Source: Thermogutta terrifontis (lineage in GTDB: Bacteria > Planctomycetota > Planctomycetia > Pirellulales > Thermoguttaceae). Taken from it: a stretch of DNA of 64,000 nucleotides. The stretch covers positions 3,059,206 to 3,123,205 of the forward strand of contig NZ_CP018477.1 in assembly GCF_002277955.1 (NCBI RefSeq), read 5' to 3'. Positions 1-9,500 of this stretch are shown here, piece by piece. Under the pieces are notes generated by a model. It worked only from the letters and a program-made list of their open reading frames with translations. It was not told the origin of the DNA and made no database searches. The translations under genes were made by a program, and so were the position numbers. The stretch's first letter is position 1. Each line of letters opens with the position of its first letter.

Positions 1-1
1 C

Positions 2-1207
2 TCTCAAGATGCCGAAAGGCATAAGGACTCTCCGACTGTGCCATCCGGAACCACGCTCCACAACAGCGTGGCCGAACCGACATCCGCGGAGACGGCGGTG
101 GATATCGTCTCCGGATCTGATTGGCCAGTGTTTCGAGGCACGCTCACGGCCACTGGCCTGGCACTGGGTCGATTCGACCGGCCGCCTCGGCAGGCGTGGG
201 TCTTCACCGCCGAGAACGATTCATTCACAGCCACGCCGGTGGTGGCCGAAAACACCGTCTTCCTGGGTGGCAATGAAGGCAATTTTTACGCCGTGGACTT
301 GCAAACAGGACAAAAGCGCTGGGCGTGGAAGGCACCTGCCGGAATCGTTGCGCCCGCTTGTTATTGGAATGGCCATGTGTACGTAGGAGATGTTAATGGT
401 GGCTTTCACTGTCTCCGCGCGGAAACCGGCGATCCCGTGTGGCAACTTGAAGTGGCCGGAGAAATTGACGGGGGGCCCAGCTTCGCCACGCTGCCCTCGG
501 GCAAACAGGTTGTGGTGTTTGGATCGCAGGACACATTCCTCTATTGCGTTGATGCACAAAGTGGGGACATCTTGTGGAAAGGCGGTGGCCACGATCAGAT
601 TCGCTGCACACCTCCCATCGTGGAGGGACGCACATTCATCGCTGGATGCGATGGAAAACTGCATGTCTTGGAAATCCACGATGGCAAGGAAATCGCCGCG
701 ATCGACCTGGAAGGGCCGACTGGCTCGACACCCGCGGTGGTGGGCCCGCTGGCCTATGTAGGCACGGAAAATGGTGTCTTTTTTGGTATCGACTGGAAGC
801 AGGCAAAAGTCGTGTGGCGTTACGACAATGAGAACGATGGCGGAGCCTTTCGGGCGTCCGCGGCGGTGAGTGAGCGCTACGTTGTGGTGGGCAGTCGAGA
901 CAAAGCCGTCCACTGTTTTGACCGCATTACCGGCCGACATTTGTGGCGATTTCCTACGCGGCGCTATGTGGATGCGTCGCCGGTCATTGTGCGGGCAACA
1001 CAGGATGCGGATCCTGACAATGATTTGGTCCTGGCAGCCTCGTTGGATGGTCATCTTTATGCCATTCGTATCAGGGACGGACAGTCGCCGTGGTCGCTCA
1101 CCGTGGGCGGCGCCATCTCGGCATCCCCGGTTGTCGTGCAAAACGCTCTGCTGGTGGCCACCGAAGACGGAGACCTTTTGTGTTATCGCGCCGCCATCGA
1201 GCCGTAA
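2..1207 (+). CDS. PQQ-type outer-membrane-assembly-like beta-propeller protein (5' partial)
   Basis: The reading frame is open to the first base of the window, so the true start probably lies upstream; the first visible start codon is GTG at 38. The protein consists of repeated blade units with the PQQ/BamB-like pattern in which a Gly-x-x-x-G/A-Val-Asp segment is followed by a Trp, for example FYAVDLQTGQKRWAWKA, YCVDAQSGDILWKGG, HCFDRITGRHLWRF and YAIRIRDGQSPWSL. At least seven such blades are visible, enough for a closed propeller. Planctomycetes encode many such proteins as scaffolds or as domains attached to kinases. An N-terminal domain (kinase or signal peptide) could lie outside the window. 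There is no catalytic motif. Substrate and partner are unknown. Confidence 0.85.
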   Translation, partial: SQDAERHKDSPTVPSGTTLHNSVAEPTSAETAVDIVSGSDWPVFRGTLTATGLALGRFDRPPRQAWVFTAENDSFTATPVVAENTVFLGGNEGNFYAVDLQTGQKRWAWKAPAGIVAPACYWNGHVYVGDVNGGFHCLRAETGDPVWQLEVAGEIDGGPSFATLPSGKQVVVFGSQDTFLYCVDAQSGDILWKGGGHDQIRCTPPIVEGRTFIAGCDGKLHVLEIHDGKEIAAIDLEGPTGSTPAVVGPLAYVGTENGVFFGIDWKQAKVVWRYDNENDGGAFRASAAVSERYVVVGSRDKAVHCFDRITGRHLWRFPTRRYVDASPVIVRATQDADPDNDLVLAASLDGHLYAIRIRDGQSPWSLTVGGAISASPVVVQNALLVATEDGDLLCYRAAIEP

Positions 1208-1250
1208 TATGAGTTAAGATGGGCAAAAATCATTGTGCGCGGAGATGAGT

Positions 1251-2435
1251 ATGATTTTGCCGAAGTCCTCCGAGCTCAACGATCCCGAGTTTGACCGGAA
1301 GTTAGAGGAGCTGAAAGCCCGTCTGCCCCGGCCGGTCATCTGGCTTGTTGGAAAGGCCCAGGCGGGGAAGACGTCGATCGTCCATGCCCTCACGGGCGAC
1401 CCTCGTGCGGAAATCGGAAAAGGATTTGAGCCCTGCACGAAATCATCTTGGCGTTATCCGTTCCCGAGCCATGAGTCGCCTCTTCTGGAGTTCCTGGACA
1501 CGCGCGGTCTTGGCGACGCCGATTACGATCCCACGGAGGATCTGCAATGGCACGAGCAAGACGCACACCTCGTGATGGCCGTCATGCGGGCGGACGATTC
1601 CGGGCGAGAGGCTGTTTGCAACGTGATTCGTGAGGTGATGCGGCGGCATCCCGATTGGCCGGTGATCGTGGTGCAGACATGCCTTCACAGGCTCTATCCC
1701 CCGCAGGAGCGGCGTCACATTCTCCCGTATCCATTTGATCGTGAGCCCTTCCCGCCGGAAGTGCCGCAAGACCTTGCCCGTGCCCTCACTGAGCAACGTT
1801 CGTGGTTCCCGAGGGACAAGGTCCGCTTTGTAGCCATTGATTTTACGCTGCCCGAAGATGGATACACCCCGCAGTTTTATGGCTTGGAGCAACTCTGGCA
1901 GGCCATCGAGGATGCCTTTCCGGTGAGTATCCGGGCGATGATCGCGGCCACCCAAGAGCTGCGTCGTCACGCGGGAGCCCTCCATTCGCAAAAGGCACAG
2001 GAAGTGATCCTCCATTACGCCCTTCTTGCTGCGGGTGCGGGAGCGGTCCCCATTCCGGCGATTGACCTGCCTTTGATTTTGGGTATTCAATTTCTCATGG
2101 CCCAGCGGCTTGCAGCCATTTACAATCAGCCTCTCACCTGGGAACGTTTCTGGGATATGGTGGCAACCCTGGGGTGGGGATTCGTTACTCGTTGGGGTGT
2201 GCGGTACGTGACTCGCGAGTTGCTCAAGTTCTTGCCCTGGGTCGGTATGCCGGCCGCAGCGGCCTTCAATGGCGTCTCAACCTATGCACTGGGACAAACC
2301 CTGGCATGGTATTTTGCGGAAATCAAGAAGGGGGCAGTGCCGACGGTCGACGACATTAAACACATTTATCAAAATGAATTGAAGTTCGCCCGCGAACATG
2401 CGACAGGCCTTTTTCAATCGGTGAAAAGTACCTGA
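1251..2435 (+). CDS. P-loop GTPase with C-terminal DUF697-like membrane region
   Basis: This is a 394-residue TRAFAC-type GTPase. The G1 loop GKAQAGKTS lies near residue 39 and the G3 motif DTRGLG near residue 84. The usual NKxD base-recognition motif is replaced by VVQTCLHRLYP, a TxxH-type variant. The C-terminal third is hydrophobic, with segments around AIDLPLILGIQFLMA and VGMPAAAAFNGVSTYALG that resemble the DUF697 (YcjF-like) membrane domain. Three starts are possible: TTG at 1233, ATG at 1245 and ATG at 1251. ATG 1251 is preferred because GGAG at 1241-1244 then has a spacer of six bases. A second GTPase follows 127 bp downstream on the same strand. A role in membrane remodelling or stress is an inference from related families. 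Confidence 0.8.
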   Translation: MILPKSSELNDPEFDRKLEELKARLPRPVIWLVGKAQAGKTSIVHALTGDPRAEIGKGFEPCTKSSWRYPFPSHESPLLEFLDTRGLGDADYDPTEDLQWHEQDAHLVMAVMRADDSGREAVCNVIREVMRRHPDWPVIVVQTCLHRLYPPQERRHILPYPFDREPFPPEVPQDLARALTEQRSWFPRDKVRFVAIDFTLPEDGYTPQFYGLEQLWQAIEDAFPVSIRAMIAATQELRRHAGALHSQKAQEVILHYALLAAGAGAVPIPAIDLPLILGIQFLMAQRLAAIYNQPLTWERFWDMVATLGWGFVTRWGVRYVTRELLKFLPWVGMPAAAAFNGVSTYALGQTLAWYFAEIKKGAVPTVDDIKHIYQNELKFAREHATGLFQSVKST

Positions 2436-2533
2436 AAGACAAAATGAGAATCTGTCCGGTGCAACACATGCGCATTGAATCCCCACTGATCGGAGTATCT
2501 TTGCCAAAAAATCGGCGAGTATTATTTCAGGCG

Positions 2534-2549
2534 TTTAATACGTATTAAA
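2534..2549. promoter_or_regulatory. Perfect 16-bp palindrome upstream of the second GTPase
   Basis: TTTAATACGTATTAAA is a perfect inverted repeat located 13 bp before the ATG at 2563 and directly before the AAGGGGA ribosome-binding region. Its AT-rich, symmetric form suits a dimeric repressor site or a promoter -10 region. No regulator can be named. Confidence 0.3.
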
Positions 2550-2562
2550 TAAGGGGACTTCC

Positions 2563-4215
2563 ATGTTCAGTAAACGGCAGGCGATTTTGTGGGCGATCAC
2601 CCTGATGATTGTGGCTATTCCATACGTTGGCTTGATGGTTGTTGGGGCCTACACGCTCTGGCGCAACGGCTGGGTGTTCATTTATGGCATCATCACAGCG
2701 GCAATCACCGCAGCCTTTTTTGTCGCTGTCAGTCACTATCGCAGAAAGGCGCCCCAGGATGCGTTGAAAACACCCCTCCCGGCGTGCCCCGAGGATTGGC
2801 CCTCTCGAGAACGAGAGGCCTGGCAGAAGGTGGAAGACCTGGCCGCACAGGCCGAGGCCGGCCAACTATTGGTCAATAAAGTTGACGATATTCAGGATCT
2901 TCTCCTTCAACTCATGCATACCGTGGCACGCCACTTTTACCCCGACAGGGAGGAAGCTTACCTCCAGGTGCCGGTGACCGACGTTCTCAAAATAATCGAA
3001 AAAGTGACCCGTGAACTCCGCGAGACCATCCAAACCAATATTCCTGGCTCTCATATTCTTACAATCAACGACTGGAAAACACTCCGCACGTATTGGGAGT
3101 GGTGGCAATCCCTGTACATTATTTACCGCATTGTCACCGCGGCTGCGTCGCCGATCAATGCGCTGTGGCGGGAGTTTCAACGCTACGTCACAAGCCAGAC
3201 CGTTCAGCAAACAGTGGATCAGATGAAGTCCGAAGCGCTGGCCTTTATTATCCGACGGGTTGGATTTTATCTTATTGAGCTTTACTCAGGCCGGGTCATT
3301 TTGGATGAAGAACTCTTCCAGAAGCAAAGGGCAGGCTACCTCCAGGAAGAGTGGAAAGCGGCGCAGGGTTCGACAGGGGACGAATCCGTTCCTGCCGAAC
3401 TGATTCGGATCGTTATCGTGGGTCAGCTCAAGGCGGGAAAATCAAGCCTGGTCAATGCCCTTTGTGGTGCCTGGCGGGCACATGTGGATGTTCTCCCGGC
3501 CACCAACCAAATTTGCCATTACCGTCTCATCCCCGAGGATGCCAACTCCAGGGAGAAGAACAAGAGTCAATTGCCCGGAGGCCTCATTCTCGTCGATACC
3601 CCCGGTTACCAGTCGGAGCAGGAGATCGAGAAATCTCGCTCCCTGTGGGAAGAGGTAGAGCGAGCGGATATGGTGGTGATCGTTTGTTCGGCCTGCATTG
3701 CTGCCCGCAGGCCGGACCGTATCTTTGTCCGGCGATTTCGGCAATTCTTTCGTGAACGGCCGTTCCTCTGTCAACCGCCGCTTATTGCGGTGTGCTCATT
3801 CATCGACGAACTCCGTCCCCGTCACGAATGGAATCCGCCGTACGATTGGCAGGAACAGAATGTCGGCGACAACCTGTCGCCTAAAGAGCGGTCGATTCGC
3901 GACTTCGTGGAGTGCGTCCGGCGCGACCTTGAGCTGACTTCCAGCGAGCCTGCCATTCCCGTCTGCACGCATCCAGACCGCCTGTACAACGTGAAGGAGG
4001 GGGTCCTCACAGCCATTCGCGAACGCTGGCAGGAGGCCTTAGGCGTCCAGCGAAATCGGCTTCTGCGCCAGCACCGCAAACCCGAAAAATGGCGATTGCT
4101 TGGGGAACAGGCCAAACACATTCTCCCGCATGTCTCACGGGTCGGCGTGCAATGGCTGACGGCACACCTGATTGGAAAACTCGGCAAGCAAGGCTGGAAA
4201 TTCTTCCAGCGGTGA
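2563..4215 (+). CDS. Membrane-anchored GTPase (dynamin/Era-like P-loop)
   Basis: The protein has 550 residues. Two transmembrane helices occupy residues 8-30 and 37-57. A helical stalk region of about 220 residues follows, then a GTPase domain with G1 GQLKAGKSSLVNAL near residue 286, a Thr-containing switch region (LPATNQICHYRLI) and G3 DTPGYQ near residue 344. A possible G4 is VCSFIDELRP. The C-terminus carries a further hydrophobic segment. Two N-terminal membrane helices combined with GKSSLVNAL resemble membrane-acting bacterial GTPases of the YcjX/DUF697 and dynamin-like groups. It lies in tandem with the GTPase at 1251, so the two may form a hetero-oligomeric pair, as dynamin-like proteins often do; that is inference. 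The start is supported by AAGGGGA about eight bases upstream. Confidence 0.8.
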   Translation: MFSKRQAILWAITLMIVAIPYVGLMVVGAYTLWRNGWVFIYGIITAAITAAFFVAVSHYRRKAPQDALKTPLPACPEDWPSREREAWQKVEDLAAQAEAGQLLVNKVDDIQDLLLQLMHTVARHFYPDREEAYLQVPVTDVLKIIEKVTRELRETIQTNIPGSHILTINDWKTLRTYWEWWQSLYIIYRIVTAAASPINALWREFQRYVTSQTVQQTVDQMKSEALAFIIRRVGFYLIELYSGRVILDEELFQKQRAGYLQEEWKAAQGSTGDESVPAELIRIVIVGQLKAGKSSLVNALCGAWRAHVDVLPATNQICHYRLIPEDANSREKNKSQLPGGLILVDTPGYQSEQEIEKSRSLWEEVERADMVVIVCSACIAARRPDRIFVRRFRQFFRERPFLCQPPLIAVCSFIDELRPRHEWNPPYDWQEQNVGDNLSPKERSIRDFVECVRRDLELTSSEPAIPVCTHPDRLYNVKEGVLTAIRERWQEALGVQRNRLLRQHRKPEKWRLLGEQAKHILPHVSRVGVQWLTAHLIGKLGKQGWKFFQR

Positions 4216-4296
4216 AAAGCCCGGGGCGCTCTGTGCCGGTCGCTGCCTGGTGCAAAAATCGGTGCGACGTCGGCCGTTAATATGGTCAAAAAGATA

Positions 4297-4326
4297 ACCG
4301 CCGCAAGTCTTGCAACTGGCGGCGGT
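4297..4326. terminator. Bidirectional Rho-independent terminator
   Basis: ACCGCCGC (4297-4304) pairs with GCGGCGGT (4319-4326). A T-rich run follows on the plus strand (CGTTTT), and on the minus strand the stem is followed by TTATCTTTTTG. It sits between two convergent genes ending at 4215 and 4359 and can serve both. Confidence 0.75.
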
Positions 4327-4358
4327 CGTTTTGGATCAACACGGGACGCAAGTGAAAA

Positions 4359-6140
4359 CTAATTTGAACTTTGCTCCGAAGGTTTTTGCCCTTCTTGTTT
4401 CTGGTCCTTGTCGGACTCAGGCTTCTCCTCTTTTTTGTCCTGTTCGGCGGGCGGGCTGACCGGCTCGGGAGGCTCCTGAAGGAGTTCCCGCATCGGTTTG
4501 CCGGACTTATAGGTTTCCAATTCCTTCATGAGAGCCTCTTTTTCCTCGCCCTCGCCGAGTTCCACCGCTTTCTGGGACCATTCGATAGCGGTTTTCAAGT
4601 CTCCCAGTTCGGCATAGGCGGCAGCCAGCGTGCTGAGGATATGGGCCTCCTTGTACTGTGTGAGTTCGCAGGCTTTCTTCGCCAGCTCAAGAGCACGCTT
4701 GCCGTCCCGCAGTTTATCATCCGGCGAAGTGGCCAGCACCCAGGCCAGGTTGTTCAGGACACCACTATCGTTAGGGTCAACTTCCAGCGCCTTTTCGTAG
4801 TCTTTAATCGCTTCCGCATGGCGTCCCATACTGAGCAGGGCATCGGCGCGTCCACGGAGTGCCGCCACGTTCTTGGGATCGGCTTCCAGCACCTTGGTGA
4901 ACTGTTCGATCGCTTTTCCATAAAATTTCTGGGCGGAGTACAGCAACCCTAGCTGGAGAGCGAGGGTCACTTCGTCTTCGCCGCTCTGCGCCTTGCGCAC
5001 CTGCTCAAGATCCGCAATGGCCTCGCTAAACTTGCCGCTACCGGCCAGAATCGCCGCCCGAAGGCGCAGAAGAGCTGGATTTCCCGGACGCAGCTTGATG
5101 GCTTCATTGATGTCTTTCAGGGCTTCGTCCGTTTTTTTCAGTTCTTGGTACACAGCGGCCCGGATCATGAGAACGGCAGGATTTTTTGGATCAAGCTTAG
5201 CCGCCTGGTTTAAAAGCTCGAGTGCTTTTTCGTATTCCTTTTGAACGGCGAGGATCCGTGCTCGGTTAAAGAGGGCTTCCGCCGTGTTAGGGCTGAGCTT
5301 TTCAATCTGATCGCACACCTGAAGAGCTTCATCATAACGTTTCAGCTCAATCAGGGTGTCGATCTTGGACTCCAGCGTGGCAATTGAATCCGGCTCCTTT
5401 TCCAGTGCCTTATTGAGATCCGCCAGGGCCTCTTCCGGTTTGTTTGCCTTCAGATAGCTTTGCGCCCGCAGACGCAGTGGCTCCGGATCATCCGGCAAAA
5501 GCTCGATGGCCTTGGTCAGGTCCGCGATGGATTCCTCCTTGCCCTGGGTGAGCTGCCCCCGAAGCATGTACGCGTCGCCAAGCAGGCGTGGATTGTTGGC
5601 ACCCAGTTCAATGGCGCGCCCGCATGCCTCGATGGCCTTCCTCTCATCTCCCCCGGGAAGAGCATGGAGCTTGGCAACGGTGAACCAGGCTTCAGCCTGC
5701 GTTGGATCAACTGCCAGGCCTTTCTCGAGATCTTCCAGGGCCAGCGCCCGAAAAGCTGGCCAGTTACGATCGATGGGAATCCCACCGAGGATAACCTGGG
5801 CAATCATCATTCCGCGTTGGATTCGCGTGGCCGCCAGAAGCTGTTTCGCAAACTCCTCATCTTCCTTATCCAGCTTTTTGGAAAGGGCCTGCTCACACAG
5901 TCGGATAACCTCGCCGAGATCATTGAGCGTTCGCGCGGAAAGCTTCAGTTCCACCGCGCGATCGAGGTCTTCCCGACCGGTTGTTTCCTCCGCTTTCTTG
6001 GCTTCAGTTTCCGCAACGGACTTTTCCAAAGCCGCAACCCCATTAGCGAAACCGACAAAGCCCCACACTAAAAGGACGGTCACAAGGAACGCAACAACTC
6101 GGGTAAGACGCAGCGATTTGGAAACACGTGAGGGTTTCAT
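4359..6140 (-). CDS. Membrane-anchored TPR-repeat protein
   Basis: The start at 6140 gives 593 residues and is preceded by AGGAG with a seven-base spacer; a longer upstream open frame to 6494 has no such support. The N-terminus is basic (MKPSRVSKSLRLTR) and is followed by one hydrophobic helix (VVAFLVTVLLVWGFVGFANG), a signal anchor or uncleaved signal peptide. The body contains about ten tandem TPR units with the W/L-G-Y/A-A/S-A/F-P pattern, such as YDEALQVCDQIEKLSPNTAE, and two ordered units around DAYMLRGQLTQGKEESIADL. The C-terminus (last 45 residues) is rich in Pro, Glu, Lys and Gln and probably disordered. TPR arrays are protein-interaction scaffolds; the partner is unknown. Its 3' end is served by the terminator at 4297-4326. 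Confidence 0.85.
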   Translation of the reverse strand: MKPSRVSKSLRLTRVVAFLVTVLLVWGFVGFANGVAALEKSVAETEAKKAEETTGREDLDRAVELKLSARTLNDLGEVIRLCEQALSKKLDKEDEEFAKQLLAATRIQRGMMIAQVILGGIPIDRNWPAFRALALEDLEKGLAVDPTQAEAWFTVAKLHALPGGDERKAIEACGRAIELGANNPRLLGDAYMLRGQLTQGKEESIADLTKAIELLPDDPEPLRLRAQSYLKANKPEEALADLNKALEKEPDSIATLESKIDTLIELKRYDEALQVCDQIEKLSPNTAEALFNRARILAVQKEYEKALELLNQAAKLDPKNPAVLMIRAAVYQELKKTDEALKDINEAIKLRPGNPALLRLRAAILAGSGKFSEAIADLEQVRKAQSGEDEVTLALQLGLLYSAQKFYGKAIEQFTKVLEADPKNVAALRGRADALLSMGRHAEAIKDYEKALEVDPNDSGVLNNLAWVLATSPDDKLRDGKRALELAKKACELTQYKEAHILSTLAAAYAELGDLKTAIEWSQKAVELGEGEEKEALMKELETYKSGKPMRELLQEPPEPVSPPAEQDKKEEKPESDKDQKQEGQKPSEQSSN

Positions 6141-6585
6141 CTTCAGACTCCTGGCGGCGAATGACACTTTCGGACAGAGAGGCAATTGCGAAATTGTAGC
6201 AAAATCTGGGCCTGCAGGTGAACCAAGTTTTTCATTTATCATTATGGTGAGAAAACGCCAACGATGGCTATCCCAGTGTGGCGATGTCCGTTCACCGCCA
6301 GAGGAGGGAACCGAAAGGCCGCCAGGAGCGGCTTTGGGCTTGGTGGCCGTTGAGCGATCCTCTTGTAAGTTGCGAACCGGCACCCAGCGGCTGTCGATGG
6401 CTCCCAGAACTGTTCTCATGTCCAGAATGGCCAAGTTATCGCCCGGTGAGGGGATCTTCGCGACAGACAATCTGTGGCAAATCCGCACCGACACAGTACC
6501 GACACAGTAAGAGTGTGCTGACTTCTCACACCGAGAACCGGGCGTGGTGCTGGCGCCGTTGATCCAGTGTGCTGATCACGCCCAT
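6141..6585. other. Intergenic region between two minus-strand genes
   Basis: About 445 bp. It must carry the promoter of the TPR gene. An open frame extends through part of it in frame with the TPR gene but lacks a ribosome-binding site or domain content. I see no RNA gene or clear terminator. Confidence 0.4.
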
Positions 6586-9500
6586 TCACTGGTCTTTATT
6601 GGCGTTATCAGGCGGATTGGCCTGTTCCTGATGGGGTTGGGCCTCGGGCGCTGCGGCCGGTTGGTTTTCCCGAGCCTGGTTTTCCTGAGCCGGGGCAGGC
6701 GGGTTATTGCCACCGGGGGCTGCTGGTTCGACGGCTGTGCTTCTACCTTGGCCACCATCAACGAGAAGCAAATTGGCCCAAAATAACGGATGGGCCGTCT
6801 TTGTCGGAAGATCATTAGGCCTGACCTGAACCCGGGGCTCCCGTCTGGGGTCAAGCGGCTCCGTCATCACCAGGAGCATTGCTCTCTGGAGACTCTCGCT
6901 GGCCGACTTCCCTGGCCATTCCTGGAAGAATTCTTTCAGCAGCGTGTTGAGGCTCTGTCCACCTGTCCGCCATCGTCCGAGAAGCAGCGTTTGCGAACCC
7001 ACCGCCTGCAGGCTCGCGGCGGCAAGGAAAACTTCCTGACCACCCAGCGAAATGTCGTTTTTCCGCAAGGCGGATTCCGTAGCCATGTGAAGGCCCGGGA
7101 GGGCCACCATCAGGGGACGTCCGTAGGGCAGTTCAAGCCAGTCGCCCAGTTCGGTATTCCCTTTCGCCAAAGGAAGCGGCGTGATATTAAACGGCCGGGC
7201 ACAGTCGCCCAAATCCTCCAGGACAACCAGTTGATCAAACAAGGATGCGACCAGGCGACCGGGGGGAGCGCTGGGCGAAGCCCCGAGAACCAGCGCCCCC
7301 GGGAGCGACTCAAGAATCGCTGCCACGCGCTGCTGTCCGGCTGCTGGTTCTTCCTGCGGGTTGAGGCGTCCCTGAAAGACGAGCGTTCGCGGCTGCGGAG
7401 GGAGGGTGATCGGACCACTTATTACCGCTGAAGACGACGAAATCGCATAATAGACCTTATGCTTGGCAACGAGGGGAAGGTACCCATTATCCGCCTTAAC
7501 ACAGAGCGTTTCAAAGGGCAGGTACCATAGAAAGCCATCTGGTACGATGATCAGTTGATCAAAATCCGCAGCCAGATCGGCTTTCGAACCCGCCACCAGG
7601 AAATTGAGTAGATTGGCCCCCGCCGATTGCCAGCCCGTCTCCGCCACGTCTTTGACCGTAAACTCGCGATTTCCGTCCAAAAAGCCAAGCTGCGTCAGAT
7701 ACTGGCTTAGCAGCTTTTGCACCGCCACCTGTCCCCCACGGAGTTGCCAGGTGTCATACTGATCGTTCGTCACATAGAAGACAAAAACGTCATTCCCGGC
7801 CGCAAAGAACGTCCACAGAACGGCACCCGGCGGAAGCTGCTGGCGAATTTGCTTGGTCGGAATGACAGGTGGAAAGGGAACGCCCACGGCAGTGCGGTCC
7901 ACGGCCATCGCACGAAGAAGACTTTCCTGTTTTCTGATAATCTCCATCCAGGCATCCCACTTTTTCTGGAGAGCCACCTGCTCCTCGTTGTTTTTGGGCA
8001 CGAGACTGGTCGTCAGAAGTTCCTGCCGCAACTGCCGAGACTGCTTGCTGAGTTCGGCGAACTGGGGGTACCGTGCGAGCAGATTTTGCCGCTCCTGACG
8101 CGCCTGGTTATCGAGGAGGACCTCCGGAGCCTCGAGAAGTCGCCGCAAGGCGTCCAGCCGTCCTCCCAGCGGGAGAGCCGACTGAAACCGGTGCCGCCGG
8201 GCACGATCAGCTATTTCCAGGGCGTCCTCCCATTGCTTTCGCTGCCATGCGATGGCAAACCACTGGTCATAGAGCGTCGGATGAGGAGTCGAAATGACCG
8301 CCAGACATTCCAACGGATCGATCGCCCAATCGAGGTTTGTCGGGTCCCGTAGCAGGAGTTGATACAGCTCGTGGGCGGTCCGGGGCGTGATTGGCCCCCG
8401 CAGTCCGATTTGCCCCGACGCATAGACCTGAGAAAGACGCGATATCTGAAATAGCCAGAGGGACGTACTCCGCATCGCAGGGAGCGCCGCGTTGAGGGCC
8501 GCCTGCCCCTGCGCCGTGGCACCACTTTGGAGCAAGGACGCTGCGCGGAGAAACGCCAGCCGAGTCGCCAGGCGACCCGTGCTCATCTGTCGTCGGGAAA
8601 CAATGCTCTGGGCATCATCGAGAGCCGTGGTCGCCATCGCCAGATTGTTCGTCGCCAGGGCCTGCTCAGCCAAACTGAGATCCAAACTGGCCTGGATGAA
8701 GGGAATCCGCTTGGTCTTGGCCCAGGCAAGAGCCGCAGGCAAGACTGGGTAAACTGTTTGCGATCGGCCAACCAGATGGGCCACTGCCGCCAAACGCAGG
8801 GCTTCTTCCAGCATCAGACCGTCGCCATAGTAAAACGCATCGTAGCTGGCCTCCTGGAAGAAATTGATGGCGGCTCCGTAATCCCCCCGGGCCAGGGCCA
8901 GTTTCCCAAGCTCGATCAGAGCGATCCCCGAAAGTTGGTGCTCAAACCTGCCGGCAACAGTCGTCGATCGTGTGAGAAGAGGAATCGCCGCATCCAAACG
9001 GCCTTCACTGACCGCGCTCAACCCCGCCAAAAGATCGCCCCAGCACTGCGACCAGTGGTTGGGTTGGGTGTATTGAACGGAAAACACACTCGATGCCGGT
9101 TTGCTTAGTGGATCAGCGAGCGACAGAGGACCAAGCAGTTCAATCCGTCGCCGCAACGCCAGCGCTGTGCAGCGAATGATCTCCACCACATTGATCGCCC
9201 GGGCTTCCTGCGGCACAATGGCTCCTCTCTCCAACAAGCTGGGATCCACTATGATCTGCGAATAGGTGTACAGGCCCGTGGAGGGCACCTGACCAACGGG
9301 GTTGGTCCGGGTCCTCTGTCCCCAGGGGATCGGCCGATTTGCACTGCTCAACGGACTTGCCCCCGTTGGTGGCAGAATCACCTGCTGAAGCCAGGTCGGA
9401 TAGCTCAGGGCAATTTCCAGGGCCGCGGAATAGCTTTCAAATGCCCGATCGAGTTGCCCCATCTGGTAATAGCACTCCCCCATCATCGCGAGGTAGCACA

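Noticed and set aside
221-1141. Long minus-strand frame opposite the propeller gene (306 codons)
   Set aside because: It is antisense to clear PQQ repeats and has no domain content; high GC produces such shadows.
5506-6510. Plus-strand frame of 334 codons opposite the TPR gene
   Set aside because: Antisense to TPR repeats, Arg/Ser-rich composition, no ribosome-binding site.
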